Assembly: GCF_013373865.1 (NCBI RefSeq)
Contig: NC_050469.1
Location: 28,071,546 to 28,135,545 of the forward strand
Length of the DNA stretch: 64,000 nucleotides
Direction of reading: 5' to 3'
From: Monomorium pharaonis
Taxonomy: Eukaryota; Arthropoda; Insecta; Hymenoptera; Formicidae
Shown here: positions 38,301 to 52,185 of the stretch, piece by piece
Position numbering within the stretch: position 1 is the stretch's first letter
How the letters are laid out: each line of letters opens with the position of its first letter
Translations under genes and position numbers: made by a program
The notes under the pieces: generated by a model
The model's input: the letters and a program-made list of their open reading frames with translations, nothing else
The model's database searches: none
What the model was told of the DNA's origin: nothing

Positions 38301-39507
38301 TTCGAACATCTTATAAATATATACTGTAGTATGTTTTCAGAATTTTATTTTTAGAAATTAAATATGTTACATTTAATATGTTATATTTAAATATATTTTA
38401 TTTTTAGCTTTTATTTAAAAAATATTACCCAAACACAAGAGATGTTAGTATTAGTGACGTTCCTCTACTTTTGATGTTTCGTTTATTTTTCGATTCACAG
38501 CGCGAGATTATCCATTTGGCAAATTTTTATTATATTGATAAAACTTTCCGATTATGTGTTTAATTTTCATTAAAGCAAAATTATACATTCAATAAACGAA
38601 CTAATCGGAATGCTGTAATGTCGAACACAGACATTTACAAAAATATTAATGGTATTCTTGTCACGTTTTCTGAGCGTATTAGATCTCAAGTGGCATTACA
38701 ATGAATTCTCCCTCGGGAGGTTTATAAACTTTTTGGTAAATAAGTGTAATTGCACTTAATAATTACTACTACTACTTAATATAACTTCTAAATAATTTTA
38801 TAGATAATTTAATTGAAATTTATACTTTACTATTCATTAAATATTTTTAATAATTATAATTATAAATAAATTTAATAAATTCGTAAATAACGAATAAAAA
38901 TAAAATTTACTACATCATTTATGTTATTTAGAGTTAATTTTTAATAAAATAGAGTAAAGTTTACTTTTAAGGTTTGGCGAATTTACGATCAACATTAAAC
39001 TTAGAAGAGGTAATGTTGTCAATTTATTTGTATTTAATGATTTTAACTCTTGCAACTATTGGAATTTATTTTACGATCTTTGATCGAATACAAATATGTG
39101 TACGAAGATGAACATGATATCGTATTTTTCGTAAGTAACTCGTTTATCTTTGAGAAGTTGCTATGTGTACAGCAAAGTTATGTTTATATTATTATTGCAC
39201 ACAATATAATTTAAAACTATCTAAAAAATGCTCTGTAATTGTATGATACAGATCAATAGTGAATGAATTGACACAATCGAAATTTGCTTTGTTGATTTTC
39301 TCTGTTAATTCGAAAAGGACGACCACGTTACATGTGTCACAGCAATTGTTACGTGGTAAATGAAATTTCAGGTAGCAAATCCGTTTTTCAACCATATTGT
39401 TCCCGCGTTATAATCATATTATTTAAGAAATATCTGTATAAAATAAAAAGGAAATTTTAACCGCAAAGCTTACAGATGCTTAATCTTTTTTTATTCTCAT
39501 TACGTTC

Positions 39508-39511
<4 letters not shown>

Positions 39512-39558
<47 letters not shown>
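39512..39558. repeat. (TA)n microsatellite
   Basis: About 23 uninterrupted TA dinucleotides. Confidence 0.97.
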
Positions 39559-39562
<4 letters not shown>

Positions 39563-42500
39563 AATAAGCAATTTTGAACGCTACGTAATCGTTACACAAG
39601 GTAAACTTATTACAGAAAACAAACAGATAAAACTACGCAAACGGTTTTGGCTTACATAGTCGCTTTGAAACAAAAGTTATTCTGCAATGATCTGACTAAC
39701 TTCATAGCAAAATTCTTGTAATTGCCTTAACTACTGTCAAACGGGAAACTTGTTTATTGGACAGTTCCTCTGTAGCCGAATATTAATTTAATTATTGTAT
39801 GGCACGTTGCACGATTTCATTGGATATAAAGCCGATATTGCGGGCAAATTCGAGAACTTGTATTATACACGAGGACGAGAACTTGCACGACCTCTGGACT
39901 ATATCAGACATAAAATTTCAATTACGCAAGGAGAAATGAATCTCATAGCGCGCAGCATCAATCTCGGAAATGACTGCGGCTGCTTTACCCGTGCTTTGTC
40001 GCGTTTCGGAATTAGCAGCAAAATATATCGCGCAATTTTCGTCGCAAATGAGATTTATCGTACGTGATAAGCGAAAGCTTTCAACGAAATGTTTACGCGC
40101 TCAATTGCACGCTGATCGAACTATATAGAGTATATAGACCATTAATGGCATTTCCGCATTACTCTTTGTTTCTTAGACAAAATAAACATCGCGTGTTCGT
40201 TTACAAGAGTAACTAGTTAGAAGGATAACAAGGATTTTCACTGCCGCAGAGTCAGTTGGGACGCAGGGAGAGCGCAACGGAGCAGATCGATGTTCATGGC
40301 GCCCGCCTGCCGCAGCCTCCGCAGTCCGGAGCCTCTTGGATAGCTCCGTAACGGTCACACCGATTTGCAAACGGTGGGACCACTTTTGCACAATAGTTGA
40401 ACCTCTAGGCACTATTCGTAGCAGAATATTCGTAACAGAATGCGCATTTACCATTTCCCATTAATATCCAGCAGCCATTAGCAACTTGCATAATCGATGA
40501 ACATTGTTAGACTCGTAGTTGTAGCAACAATGTTCTCCACAAAGGCAGCAAAGGCTGCACACGGCAGTTTTATCTCGACAACCGGTAGTTTGATGAGTCT
40601 GATTAATCGTTTTATGGTTATTTTGCGGAACTGATAAACTAGAACTGTACTAAACTAAGGTTACAATAACTAGGGTTATTGTAAATTTGAATACTGCAGT
40701 ATAAACTCCATTCAGCACCGGAAATCGACCAAGTCGCATTGATGGTAGAATTTATGATAATATTTATGATATTACATCCACTTTTCCTGCACAGTTACCA
40801 AGTAATTACATTTACGAAATTCGAGCATAATTGTAGAAGATTAATGATCCTACAATACAACGAAGTTTCGAACATCGTTCAGGTAACTTTAATTACTGTT
40901 CACCTGAATCAAGCAAGTCAATCTGACTACAGAAAGTAAGAAATTTCAGATAATAAATAACAAGGTCAGAATTTATTTAAATTAAACGTTGGAAAGTTAC
41001 TTCACTCAGCTATTTCGTGTTCGACTATCGGAAACCTTTTTGGGAATTTATTTTTGCGATGCAAATGCCAGAGTGCGTCTGTCTCTTTTTCTGTCTCTCT
41101 TTCTTTTTCTCTTCGCGACGGATATTTTCAATATTTATTGACGAAATGGAGTAAGGCTTTTCTGGTCCCGTCTGGCGGTACTTAGTTAAATCCGCTCTCA
41201 ACCCGGCTCTACAACCCGAAAGGTACTTGAAAAGTTGATTCATTGAAACAATTAGGCACTTGGAAAACAAAACAAATAAATATAAGATATATCTAATTAA
41301 GATTATTTATCTAAGAATTGAAAAATGCATATTAAAGCCCAGTTTCACAACTTAATTTAACCGAAATTTAACTATCTTCAATAGATAAATTTTTTTATGT
41401 AAAATTTAACTTTTAAATATAACTTTTAGCGTAATATGAATTCAGGTATTATAGTCAAAGGATTATAGAAATATGGCAAATTAGAAAATAACATATTTTC
41501 CATCATAAAAAACTTGTTTAAAAAATTAGATAAATGTATTTTTTTCTGTTTTAATATAAAAATATGTATTTTTATTTAGAAAAAATGTAAAATTAGAATA
41601 TAAAAATAAAGAAATAATAATAGCGTTCTAGATATACGCATACCTGATGGCCACGATTTAGTCTCGATGAATTATCTGAAATTAAAACTAAGCAATTTTT
41701 TTCCTCTACGTTTTTATTACTTATTATTTTCGGATCACAAAAGAAATTTTTTAATTAATTTATTTTTCGCGAAACTGCACACATTTAAATTAAAAATTGC
41801 GTTTTTTTAAAGATCTTTGTTATAATTCAAGAAATAATTGTTAATCATAAAAAGCACCTATGATCCAATGTCAAATATATATTATTAAAAACTGATTTAA
41901 AATTTCATATTAATCGGACAAATCATAATAATTTTTTTAAACAAATATATTTTTTAAAGTATATTTTTAAAACAGAAATGTTATATATCTATGTCTTTGA
42001 ATAAAAGTTTTTCATAATGTAAAATAAATACATTATTTTTCGATCCGCTAGAATACTTTAATGGCAATAAGTATAATTACATTTCCGACTTTTGCCGACA
42101 AGTTCATATCAAAGTTAACTTTAACATTTTGGTCTCCGTCAAAGATTCTTGAATGTAACGCAACCTATTTGCTAAAGGTCTTTGCCAGTTAAATGAGACA
42201 TTGTTCGCTAATGTTGGAGCACAAAGCCGAATAAACAAGACGTCTCAATTAAAACTGGATTAGCATGCTATGTGTGACGTAATGACAAGTGACAAATGAG
42301 ATGGATTCTATTTTCATTCTATATATATATTCTGATATATATATATATATACTCATTTTAAGCTTTAATTTATTTAAGGGAATATAGGTATACACAATTT
42401 TCATATATAATAAATGTATCTTTTATATTAATTATTCCTTAATTTGTTTGATATACATATATACATTTAATTAAATTAAAATAATTAATATTTACTCTTT

Positions 42501-45500
42501 GTTTTAACTTTAATCATTTTCATCATTTTCATCATTTTCTGCTTTGCGAGTTTTGCAACAATTTATATTTTGCAAAGATCAACTCCAAGGATAAATTGTA
42601 ATTTGAGATTATAACATAAAATAAAGTGCGTACATATTTTTTATATAGCGAAGTTTTGTTTTGCTCATATAAAACAGCAATAGAAACCTTTTTCCCCCGT
42701 AACATAATATATATAGAAACAATGCTTAAAATATTGAAAGGCATGTAGACTTTTATCAAATTGTCTGGATAAGAATTTCCAAAAAATATGTATTTTTACA
42801 TCTTGTAGGATTCTAATAAAATATTACGAGATTTGGTTCTTTTACGGAGACTGCTCGCTAGCAATAAAAATAAAAGTCCTACAGTTCAGTCTTTGATAAG
42901 GTTTGTCAAGATAAATGACCTTTATCTGATGTACGGTTAGTCCAATAACAGCATATTTATTTCAAGTATTTTGTATGTTTGTGAAAAAAGCACGGATGAA
43001 ATATGACTTCAATAAAGTGTAAAATGCGGGGGAGCTACGACAATGCGAAGCGATTTAAACAAATCGTGAACACGAAGAGACTAACGAAGTGCTGGTTTAT
43101 GTGCGAAACTTCAACAAAAACAATACGAGAAAGTAAAACGCTGTATTGTCGGAAAATAGACGACTGTTCATTGCAATGAAACTATATATTTATAAATATT
43201 TCTTAAATAAAACCAATTTTTGAAATCTATTTGAAAGAGGGATCTCTGTTTCTTTTTGGCTCATTACGCAGCGTCACATTTTTATAAATAACATTCTAAC
43301 AATAAGTAACAGATATTTCATAACATTGAATTTGAAATAAATTTAACAACACATTGATAAATAAAGTCGCGTTAAATTTTGAATTAAAAATTGATTATTA
43401 ACAAAGTTATTGTACAAAATATAAATAAAGGCCGTAATCTCATTTTCTTTTCTATTATAATATAATATATCAAAATATGTGTATACAGAGACGTCAATAT
43501 TTTACTTATAAGATTGATCATTTCCGTTCCAAGATCAGCATGTAATCTTTCAGCATATGTGAACTTGATAACTTCGAAAGGAGAGTTTACGGCACTCTGT
43601 CTTCATAAAATCGTTATTGCCATTCCAGAGTGAGATGTAATGTATCTAAGGTGTGAGGTCTGACCTATACCGTATATAATGGATAGGCACATAAATAATT
43701 GAGTAGACAGTTGTAAAAAATTACTGACGACCGAAGAAAATGTAAAAAAAAGAATCAAGAAAAGACATTTGAAATTCTTCCATAAATTTCTTTTTCCTCT
43801 CTCAATCTAACTTTTAAATATGCAATGAACTTGGTCGGATGTTTCAAAGACTTGAAGGTGTTATGGTAAAAACCTAAACTCTGCGGTCCGTGCGGTCGTA
43901 CGAGTTTTCGCCGAATCATCTAGTAGGTTAATGGAACAGTGCGGAAAGTTTCTGTAACTTTAAAGGAAAAAGGTAATAACTCCATTCCGGTTATAAAAAT
44001 ACCGTATTCATTTCACCTACTCGGAAACCAGTTAATCTTTGCACTGGTATTTTACCTCGTCGAGAAGAGTAATTAATCTTTGTGCTCGAACACTAGAAAA
44101 TATTGATCGATATTAGCAAGTACGATTTAACCTGGGAAAAATGTAACATTTGTGAGTGACATTTTCGCAATAACTGCCGCGTAACATTTTGTTAAAATAC
44201 GCGGATATAATTTTTCGGATTCGTGATGTTGATTGAAAACGAATTCGGGATCATCGTATATTGCGATGAATCGACAACTCGCGATGCAATCTGTGTAACT
44301 GTACGCTGTGTGAACATTCGTTCAAATTTTACAATTTAAAACTAAAAAATGGAATTAATCCTACACTAGAAGAGCCAACGATATGGAAAACAATATCGCC
44401 AATATTCTAGTATTAACTACAAGTTTATGCCCTAAGAGAACGCATTGCTAGTAATTAATTATTTAGAACATTAATCACACCTATATACCTATAGTCAAAT
44501 TATTGAAATGTTCATTTCACACCGATTTCATTTACAAACCAATTTACAGGAAATCTACAGCACATTCCGATGTGTTAAGCTCGGTATTGTTATTTTCCTA
44601 TTCTATTGATTCTATTCACACTTAATTAACTCTAATTAATTAGCTAATTCATCTCGTTAACCTAGTCAATTAACGGTGTTATAGACAATTTCGTAAATTG
44701 CGAACAGCTTGCACAATTGCTCGTCATATTTTTTCCGAGAAAATACGAAACACAATAAAGAGCAATAAAGAATAAATCCTATATACGGCAATTATTGCAC
44801 GAGTTTCGAAAGAATTTATGTACATATGTCACAAGTCTGCTTTAGAAATTATATTTTAAGTTTTACATTTTAATTTCGTGAAAAATCAAGCTATTTCGAG
44901 AAATAGAACGAATGGCGTTACATTCGCATACGGATGCTTTGGCGTCAATGACATCGCGTATGACACGCCTCGTCACAACCTCGAGCAAGTCTGTCACTTA
45001 AGGTGAGTCAACAAATTCATGCGGATCAGCTGTTGTTACGAGGTGCATGCATCAGCATCGACGAGAATAGGTGGACGGAAGATCGATCGGTTGAAGTTGC
45101 CTTGCGCTTGTCGCCACGATTGTCACTATTCAAACATGGCACAGCATATTGTTCAGCAAAATACCGACGATTGGCCCCGATGGCAATTTCATCGAAGCGC
45201 ATCGCGCAATCTAAGCCGAGATGAGTAAAAAGAAAAAAGAAATTCTTTCTATCGAATTAGAGAATTGATTCATTCGGTTTCGAAGTAATCAGGTCGCGCA
45301 GTTTTTTGCGGTCCATCAATTAGTCGGGTCTCGTTCGTTGTGTCGTCAATTTCTCTCCGTGCGGGACGACAAATGAGAAGAGTACGTTGGGAGTTCGTGC
45401 CTCTTCTCCGAGAAACGGCAGTAACGTGCGATCGTTGCGAAATGCGTCAGGTGATGTGTAAAGAGGTTAACGAGAATCGCGACGGCTGAATGAAATACCG

Positions 45501-47865
45501 AGAGATAAATTTCTTGAAAAAACAGTAATCAGATAATCTGACGTAATGCGCGTATCGCGACGCGATGATGAGTCATTGGAGAACGATATCATCTCGTATT
45601 GATTTTTTACAAATTTGCATTTTACACAGCGCTGCGTTTACACGATATCAACGATGAAGAAAGTTTGACACTGACGTATTTAAACACGCCGCGCGTTACT
45701 CGCGAGCGGTTCCCTTCAAGACTCGATGAGAATTTATGATAGACTTTAACACCGGCTGGAAGAAAGCATTAAAGAAAAGCCATACGAAACTTTTTACGAG
45801 CCTCTGTTGTGTCATTAAATTGTAATAATTTGTCTTCTTGACAACAATTGAAAAGAAGGAAAAAAGAGATTCACGGTTAAAACTTATTGAAACTTTCACA
45901 TTATACGTCTTTCGAATTGCGCGTGGATCCGTAATTGAAAAACTCACAACAAACAGATCTGGTTTCTACGAGACCAAATTCGACGATGGAAACTAGTTCG
46001 ATCTCCACGTCATTCGAACGATGACGCCAGAGTCAGTTATATTTTTGGTACGATGATTTAAGAAATTCCGAAAAAAAATCACGTCCCACATACAAAGCTG
46101 CTTGCTCCGTTTCTAAAAAGTCAACCTCTTGAAAATTTTACAGCCACCCCTAGAGACCAATCTACAATGTCTACAACTTTTTGTCTCCTGTCTTTTTTTC
46201 TGTTAACTTTTTGCTCCCTCACACAAATGTTTTATCGAAATTGGCAAGATTAAAGTTGACGAACTACGAAAGGGACGTAAAACATGTGTGACAAGAAAAA
46301 CGATTATCAATAAAACAGTGCACAAAAAGCAAAGAGGGCAAAAAAATAAGAAACATAGAGCAAAGAGAATATTGTAGAAGAGATTTCGCTTCTACAAGAT
46401 CGTCCAACGACGATCAAGGACAAGACGTCCAGGAACGTTACCGAGGTCGAAACAAGTTTCAGGAACGCGATATATTTTCGGTGTGACGACCCCGAAGAAC
46501 TCTGAATATTTAAAAGATGCCGCGGGAGACTAGCAACCAGATTTATCTCCCTTGACATTTAACTGAGGGGCACGAGAAAGGCGCGTTATTGACGCATGTG
46601 TAGGCACTCGTCAAGCACCTCTATGCTTTACGAGCTCCTTCACGAGCCTGAGATTCCCGACAGTTACGGCACACCATTCGCAGAATTTCTGAATCCTAGC
46701 CAGATCATCGACACGAAGCGGAGTCGAGTCAGATAACGCGAGCAACAGCATTCTTTACGTCGGAATATGACATATCCGAGGCTCTACGTATTTTTCGGTC
46801 CGCTTTAATTACATTCCACTTTTTTTACTTTATTTCATTTGTTTTTTTTTTTTTTTTTTAGAAAGTCAACTATTGCACGGAAAGGAACTACTCACACTAC
46901 CACGCATGTGTGTGTAACGTGAGCGTTCTATTTATTCTGCATTAACTTTGAATTTAATTAACGTAATTTTCGCTCATTTTAAATTCCACATTTTCATGCG
47001 ATTATTCCGAATCCGCTGGGATTCAATTGTTATATTCAATCAGTGGCTCAGGAAAAATTCATTCTGGAGTACTGTAATAATACTGTACAGTACAAAAATA
47101 GTATAGTGGTAAATGCGTACTATTTCTAAGTGTGACAGGATGGATCTGTCGGAAAACGTCAACGATGCTAATTGAGTATCGTTGAAACCAAAGCTGCGTT
47201 TCATCCTCACGACACATCCAGTTTAGAGTGGTGCAATATGCTTGACCTATATTTCTTTCCGTTCTTTCCCGGATCTTCTCATTCGTTTAAACCGAGATAT
47301 CGCGAGCTTCTCCCTGCGCATTTTTAATCCGCGAGCTCGTACAGGTAACAACCGAGCAGCGAAGCATATAGCTATTAGCCGGATGAAATATCTGGGCGAC
47401 GGTCGGTGCTTAAACGCGACACCGTTTGATTTACGACCAGCATAGACAGTATCTATCTTTTTCGTCGCGGAGAAAATATTTTTCTCTTCCAACGGCGACC
47501 GACGACGATGCGAGAGATACACTCGGGACCGTTCAGCGCGGATATATGGAAGTTCAAGCTTTTGTACCGAAGACGCGCCGGTACATCCCGGGGAGGATTC
47601 ATCGAAACCCGCCAGCTCGGTCATCGAAATAGCGACGCCTACATCGGGAACAAGAGAGCATTGTTCACTCCGAGCATTCTATTAATTGGATGTCCCTGCG
47701 TCAAAGCTCACAGAACGAGGAATTGAATTTTCGATTATATTAGCTCCAACTCCGAAAGCGCTTGGGTTATACATTTCGGCAAAAAAGAAACAAACATTCG
47801 ATTATGTTTGATAATATTTATTGTTGATTCTATTTGATAATGATGACTCGTTAGAAAGCTTGACT

Positions 47866-48147
47866 ACACAGACAAAACAATATCTAAAAGATTTGTGAAA
47901 GATATACACATCTTTTATATAGTGATCCAAAAGATGTGCAATTTGAGATATTATTTTAAATATTTGGAGATGTCTTGAAAATATATTTTAGAAATATAAA
48001 ATATATTTTATGTGACAAATATCTTAAAAATATCCTTTAAGATGTATGAGATATAATATATCTTTCAGACATCTTCTAAAATTATCTTGGTGATATCTCT
48101 TAAAAAAATATCTCTTCAAAATCCAAAAGACCTCGTTTTTTCTGGGT
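47866..48147. mobile_element. MITE-like element with short terminal inverted repeats
   Basis: The left end acacagacaaaacaatatct and the reverse complement of the right end (acccagaaaaaacgaggtct) agree at about 15 of 20 positions. The body is non-coding and dense in degenerate agatat / atatct and agatgt / acatct motifs, so it pairs with itself in many ways. Type, age and target duplication are not clear. Confidence 0.5.
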
Positions 48148-49789
48148 TGCCTCTTACAATTAATTACCTATTTCGTTTCATCACGGCATAAAGTCGTTTA
48201 TTTACTCGTATTTTTTTTGCATTTTGCTCGATAGGAGTTTGCGAAGGCGGTTTATTTTAAGCTGAAAAGAATGTTAAAAATCGATTGACAGCGTGCTAAA
48301 TATAATGCAACTGTACAGATGTTGATTTAATTTTAATAGCTTGGATCGTATGTAAAATTGACATTCATTAAATTGTTATATAAAGAATTAATTAAATATT
48401 CTATTCTGTATCTTTTTCATTCTACGTATTCTTTCATTATATAATATCTGTCTCATCTTGATTATTTTCCAATTTAAAAATAGATACTAGATTTGCATTT
48501 CACCTTTAACACAAATTAAACTATTATGAAACTTTAGAAATTATATAAATTATAAATATATATTATATCACCTGTATTAATGACATTTTAATACATCATA
48601 TTTGTTTGTAAACGCGTATCTTGTAATCACAAAATATGAAAATGTGAATATTAATGTAACATTAAGATCAAAATAATCTAAATAATTCAAATATGTTTGC
48701 ATATCAAAATTAAAATAATGAGAAGTGGAAGTTACAGAATTATTTGTCTCATTTCACGTATGTAATTCAGCGTTACGCTAATAAAATGTCGATATACTGC
48801 AGATGAGATCTGCGCAAGAAAAGCGTGCGCGGACGCGTACGCATTGAAATGCGTGTGACTTGCTTCTTATCTCATAACCGCATGATTGCGTGGCAGTAAC
48901 CAAAAGAATGATAACAATTTATTAGCATGAAATTTTGCATACATTATTCGTATATCTTTCATGGTGATTAAAGAAACAATGGCCAGCTTACTAGTTCCTT
49001 TTTGTTGCAGAAAATGCATAAAAATGATTTGACTGTGTGAATATTTACCGTCACGACATCGCAAATATATGTCCATGCAAATGTGTAGAAACTTAGAAGT
49101 CTGCTCCAATTTTTCCGAATAATGGAAAGCAGATTGTCCTTTTACTTTCGTTCGCATACTCGCTCGCATGGATAACTAATGCGCATACTTATACAATGGA
49201 AAACATTCTTCGACTTTATTAAATTTGAAATTAAGCAATCCTTTCGGAAATTGATAGAAGATCTATCTATCATTATGAATAATAGATTTCTTTTTACCGC
49301 AAGCATGACGTTATAGAACGGAAATAGTTTTTCAATATCTTTCCTGATGATATGACGAATGTTTCTCGCTACGGCAGAGAAATGTTTACTCGCGTTATCG
49401 CTGAATAATTATCAAATTATTCAAAGCAATTACATGCAGGTCCGTAGTAACGTGTGATTAAATAACAAACGTGCGTATCTCGCTTTTGTGTCATTTTTTT
49501 AATACTTTGATAATTACGAATTCATTCCTTTCCCTCTACAATAAATTACAATAAATGTTTAATAAGGTCATTAGCAATTAGCCGAGCTCGAGTGGTGACC
49601 TGCGTTCGACATCACGGAATGTTTAATCAGTTAAATTATAATGACAATTTAACTGATCAAATTTAATCGTTGAATTTCATATAATTAAATCTCCCGCGAG
49701 AGGTAGCTTTCCGAAAGAAGAACAGACGGAATACGGAAGTAGAATCTTCTTTCTCGGAGCACTCTCTCGGGAAACGCTTTGCGCCGTTC

Positions 49790-50980
49790 AAATCACGGAG
49801 TGCTCCTCGCTTCATTCCCGACTACCGGTTTTATTAACATTAGGTTTCCCCTGCAGCAGGTTTCCCTGCAAACTCGAGAGACAAAGAGAGACGCGGTGCC
49901 GCGGCGTCGAAGGCATCGCGTGCCATCGGAAGGCGCGCGCGTGCGATAAAGGCCCGGTGAACGTTGCAGCACACGCAAGCCGCTCGAAGGAGGGAAGTGC
50001 ACGCGTATACATATATGTATAACTTGCACTCGGGTGGGAGAGTGGGAGAGGCAGGATCTCGGTGACCCTCTCGTAAACTCGTTATCGCAACATCGGAGTA
50101 AATGGGACACCCGAGCCCGGCAATATCAGATTAGATTTGATCACGCGTATGTTTTCAAAACAAATCGAGAAACGCTGCCGCTGCCGGCTCCGAGATAACC
50201 GAGATCCTTGTCGCGCGGTTCGTCTCCCCGAGGGAACCAGGAAGGATAACGTTTCTTTTTTTCAAAGCGAGACGGAAGAGTTAGCCCGGGGCTACCGCGC
50301 GGCCCCATGCACGACGCAGGTGTGGTTCAACGTGCGCGCTCTCTCTCACCTTTTGGCATCTCCTTGTCGTGGCCAGGCAGGACGAGGCGGTTAGCACGCG
50401 ACTCATCTCGCACCACCTCACGACGAGTACCGCTCGACACGCTGCCATTTCGCCGCCGCTGCTGCGTCGAAGGACCGCGGGCGCACGACGCTTTTCCCCC
50501 CCGAGTATATACACGCGTGGCCCTGTCACCCGTCGTCACGCCGTTCAACTCTTCCCTCGCGTGCACGAGTCACTACAACGGGAACACAAACACCCACCTG
50601 CCAACCGCGTCGCGCGGCTTGAGCAGACCGACGACCGGCTACGAGCGACTACCGTGCCGCGGCGGCGGACGGGCGGCAGCATCGCGAGCGCGCGAACCCG
50701 AGACCCCGACCTTGCGGCAGCTGGCGACGTGACATGCGCGCCGCGCCACGCTCGACGCGCGATTGGTCGAGCGGCGTCGACGCTGTTACGCGGCACGTTT
50801 GGAACCGGCGACGACTCCAGAAGAAAGTCTTCCCGTCGAAGACGTCGCTCTGGACGGAGACGTGTCCCGTTGATCTCGCGCACACATGCGCCTTTCTCTC
50901 CCATCCACACGCGCGAGTCTCCGATGATTCGGTCGAGATCTCCTTCACGCGTTCCTTCTTTCTTTCCATTTTAGGAAAAC
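49790..50980. promoter_or_regulatory. GC-rich island, probable promoter and leader region
   Basis: The sequence changes abruptly from AT-rich to strongly CG-rich with abundant CpG, most clearly at 50160-50900, then returns to AT-rich. All six frames show long open stretches rich in Arg, Pro, Ser and Ala, typical of GC-rich non-coding DNA rather than a protein. A TATA-like gagtatatacacg lies near 50500. It ends about 1.2 kb before the first ammonium-transporter codon on the plus strand. It could be that gene's promoter and leader, or serve a minus-strand gene. Direction is undecided. Confidence 0.5.
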
Positions 50981-51412
50981 AAAATTTTAAAGGAAGGACC
51001 CTTGGAACAGAAACGTGCAAAAAGAGTTCACGTAAAAATTTTACACTGAAAAAAGACTTGGTTATAATAATTCAGCCTTGGTCAAAATTATCCAAAACTT
51101 TAGTGAAATAGTTTTACTAAATGTAAGATAATTATAACAAAATAATGTAAATTATAACAAAATGTTTATAATTACAATATTTGTTTATAACAACCAAATA
51201 TTTCAACAATACCATTACTAAATGCATTTCACAGGTTTATCAAGAATTTTTTTTAATGTAAAAATTAATAGAGTCAATTAGCTCCCGGTAAATTAAATAT
51301 GAAATTATTTATGCGAGCCGCCGCAAAATAATTTTACTGCCTTAGAAGAATATATATACAATTATTTATATTTATTCATTGAAAAAGGAGAATAAAAAAG
51401 GTTCGTGTTTTT

Positions 51413-51447
51413 ACGTCTACTTCATATAATAAATATGAAGTAGACGT
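51413..51447. repeat. Hairpin with 15-bp perfect arms
   Basis: acgtctacttcatat (51413-51427) and its exact reverse complement (51433-51447) flank a 5-base loop. Confidence 0.85.
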
Positions 51448-51791
51448 TAAAATGTTTAATAAACGTTTTTGTACTTTACAAAAACGGATCAGCTAAATAT
51501 TTTTCAAACGTTTATTAAATAGTCTGCTTGAATTTTAACGAGATTCATACTTCAAAGTTGAACATGTCCTTTGTAGTTTTAAATCGTTATATAAAAGCAA
51601 TCTTTTTGCTTATTTTCAGGTTGATAAAAATTAAGCTTTCACCTTATATGTATAGTTATGTAGCAGATAAATTTTACATTATAACGCTTTTTTCTAATAA
51701 TATATTATACTATGTATTAGAACTGTATTATACTAAAATTAAATCACTAAGTTTCTTAAGGCATTATATATAATTTTAAGTATATATTTTT

Positions 51792-51909
51792 ATGCTAATG
51801 CTCATTTTCAGCGTCAAAAGATGTCATGTGATCAAAAATTGACAAATTAGTATCTTTATTTTCAGTCACACAATGTTTTTTTGACGTTGAAAATGAGCGT
51901 CGAGCATCA
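51792..51909. repeat. Imperfect inverted repeat upstream of the ammonium transporter
   Basis: gctcattttcagcgtcaaaa near 51799 pairs with ttttttgacgttgaaaatga near 51876. The arms extend over about 38 bases with mismatches and one small indel, separated by roughly 35 bases. It is MITE-like and sits about 280 bp upstream of the start codon, within the likely promoter or leader. Confidence 0.6.
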
Positions 51910-52185
51910 GCGTGAAAAGTTACCTCAATTTTTATAATTTTTGAAACAAAATCAAAACTAATCGAATTATGTGAGCCAATCGATTCAATAAAACAATAGA
52001 CAATCAAACTGCGCACGCTATTTCGTTCACCTCTCGTTGCTCCCATACTCCAACCTCACCAGTAACACCCTTGCACGGAAAATGTATCGAACGTTGAACA
52101 GTATCTCAATCACGGCGAATGACAATATGATAACGTGACAACCTATAGAAGAGATCACCCAGAAGAACACTCCAGAGAAGAGAGA

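Larger units (their letters stand above)
31102..49789. other. Long non-coding, AT-rich region
   Basis: Almost 19 kb without any convincing coding exon on either strand. Slightly GC-richer patches occur at about 32850-33130, 35500-36130, 40170-40450, 45000-45480 and 47240-47720; open frames there lack protein-family character, so they may be leader exons, regulatory DNA or chance. Listed separately are a palindrome (31237), CA and TA microsatellites and one MITE (47866). The stretch may be an intron or the 5' flank of the gene that owns the exon at 30917-31101. Confidence 0.55.

Noticed and set aside
49793..50110. 105-codon minus-strand frame
   Set aside because: Same compositional cause; no domain or splice structure.
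50307..51111. Overlapping long frames in the GC-rich island (up to 201 codons)
   Set aside because: Arg/Pro/Ser/Ala-rich translations in all frames at once, typical of GC-rich non-coding DNA; none resembles a protein family.
51050..51130. acactgaaaaaag string resembling a transposon terminus
   Set aside because: No matching reverse-complement end was found within the next kilobase, so an element cannot be delimited.
52135..52185. Upstream extension of the transporter frame to a GTG at 52135
   Set aside because: A non-ATG start is unlikely here; the ATG at 52186 is in frame and preceded by a stop at 52120.
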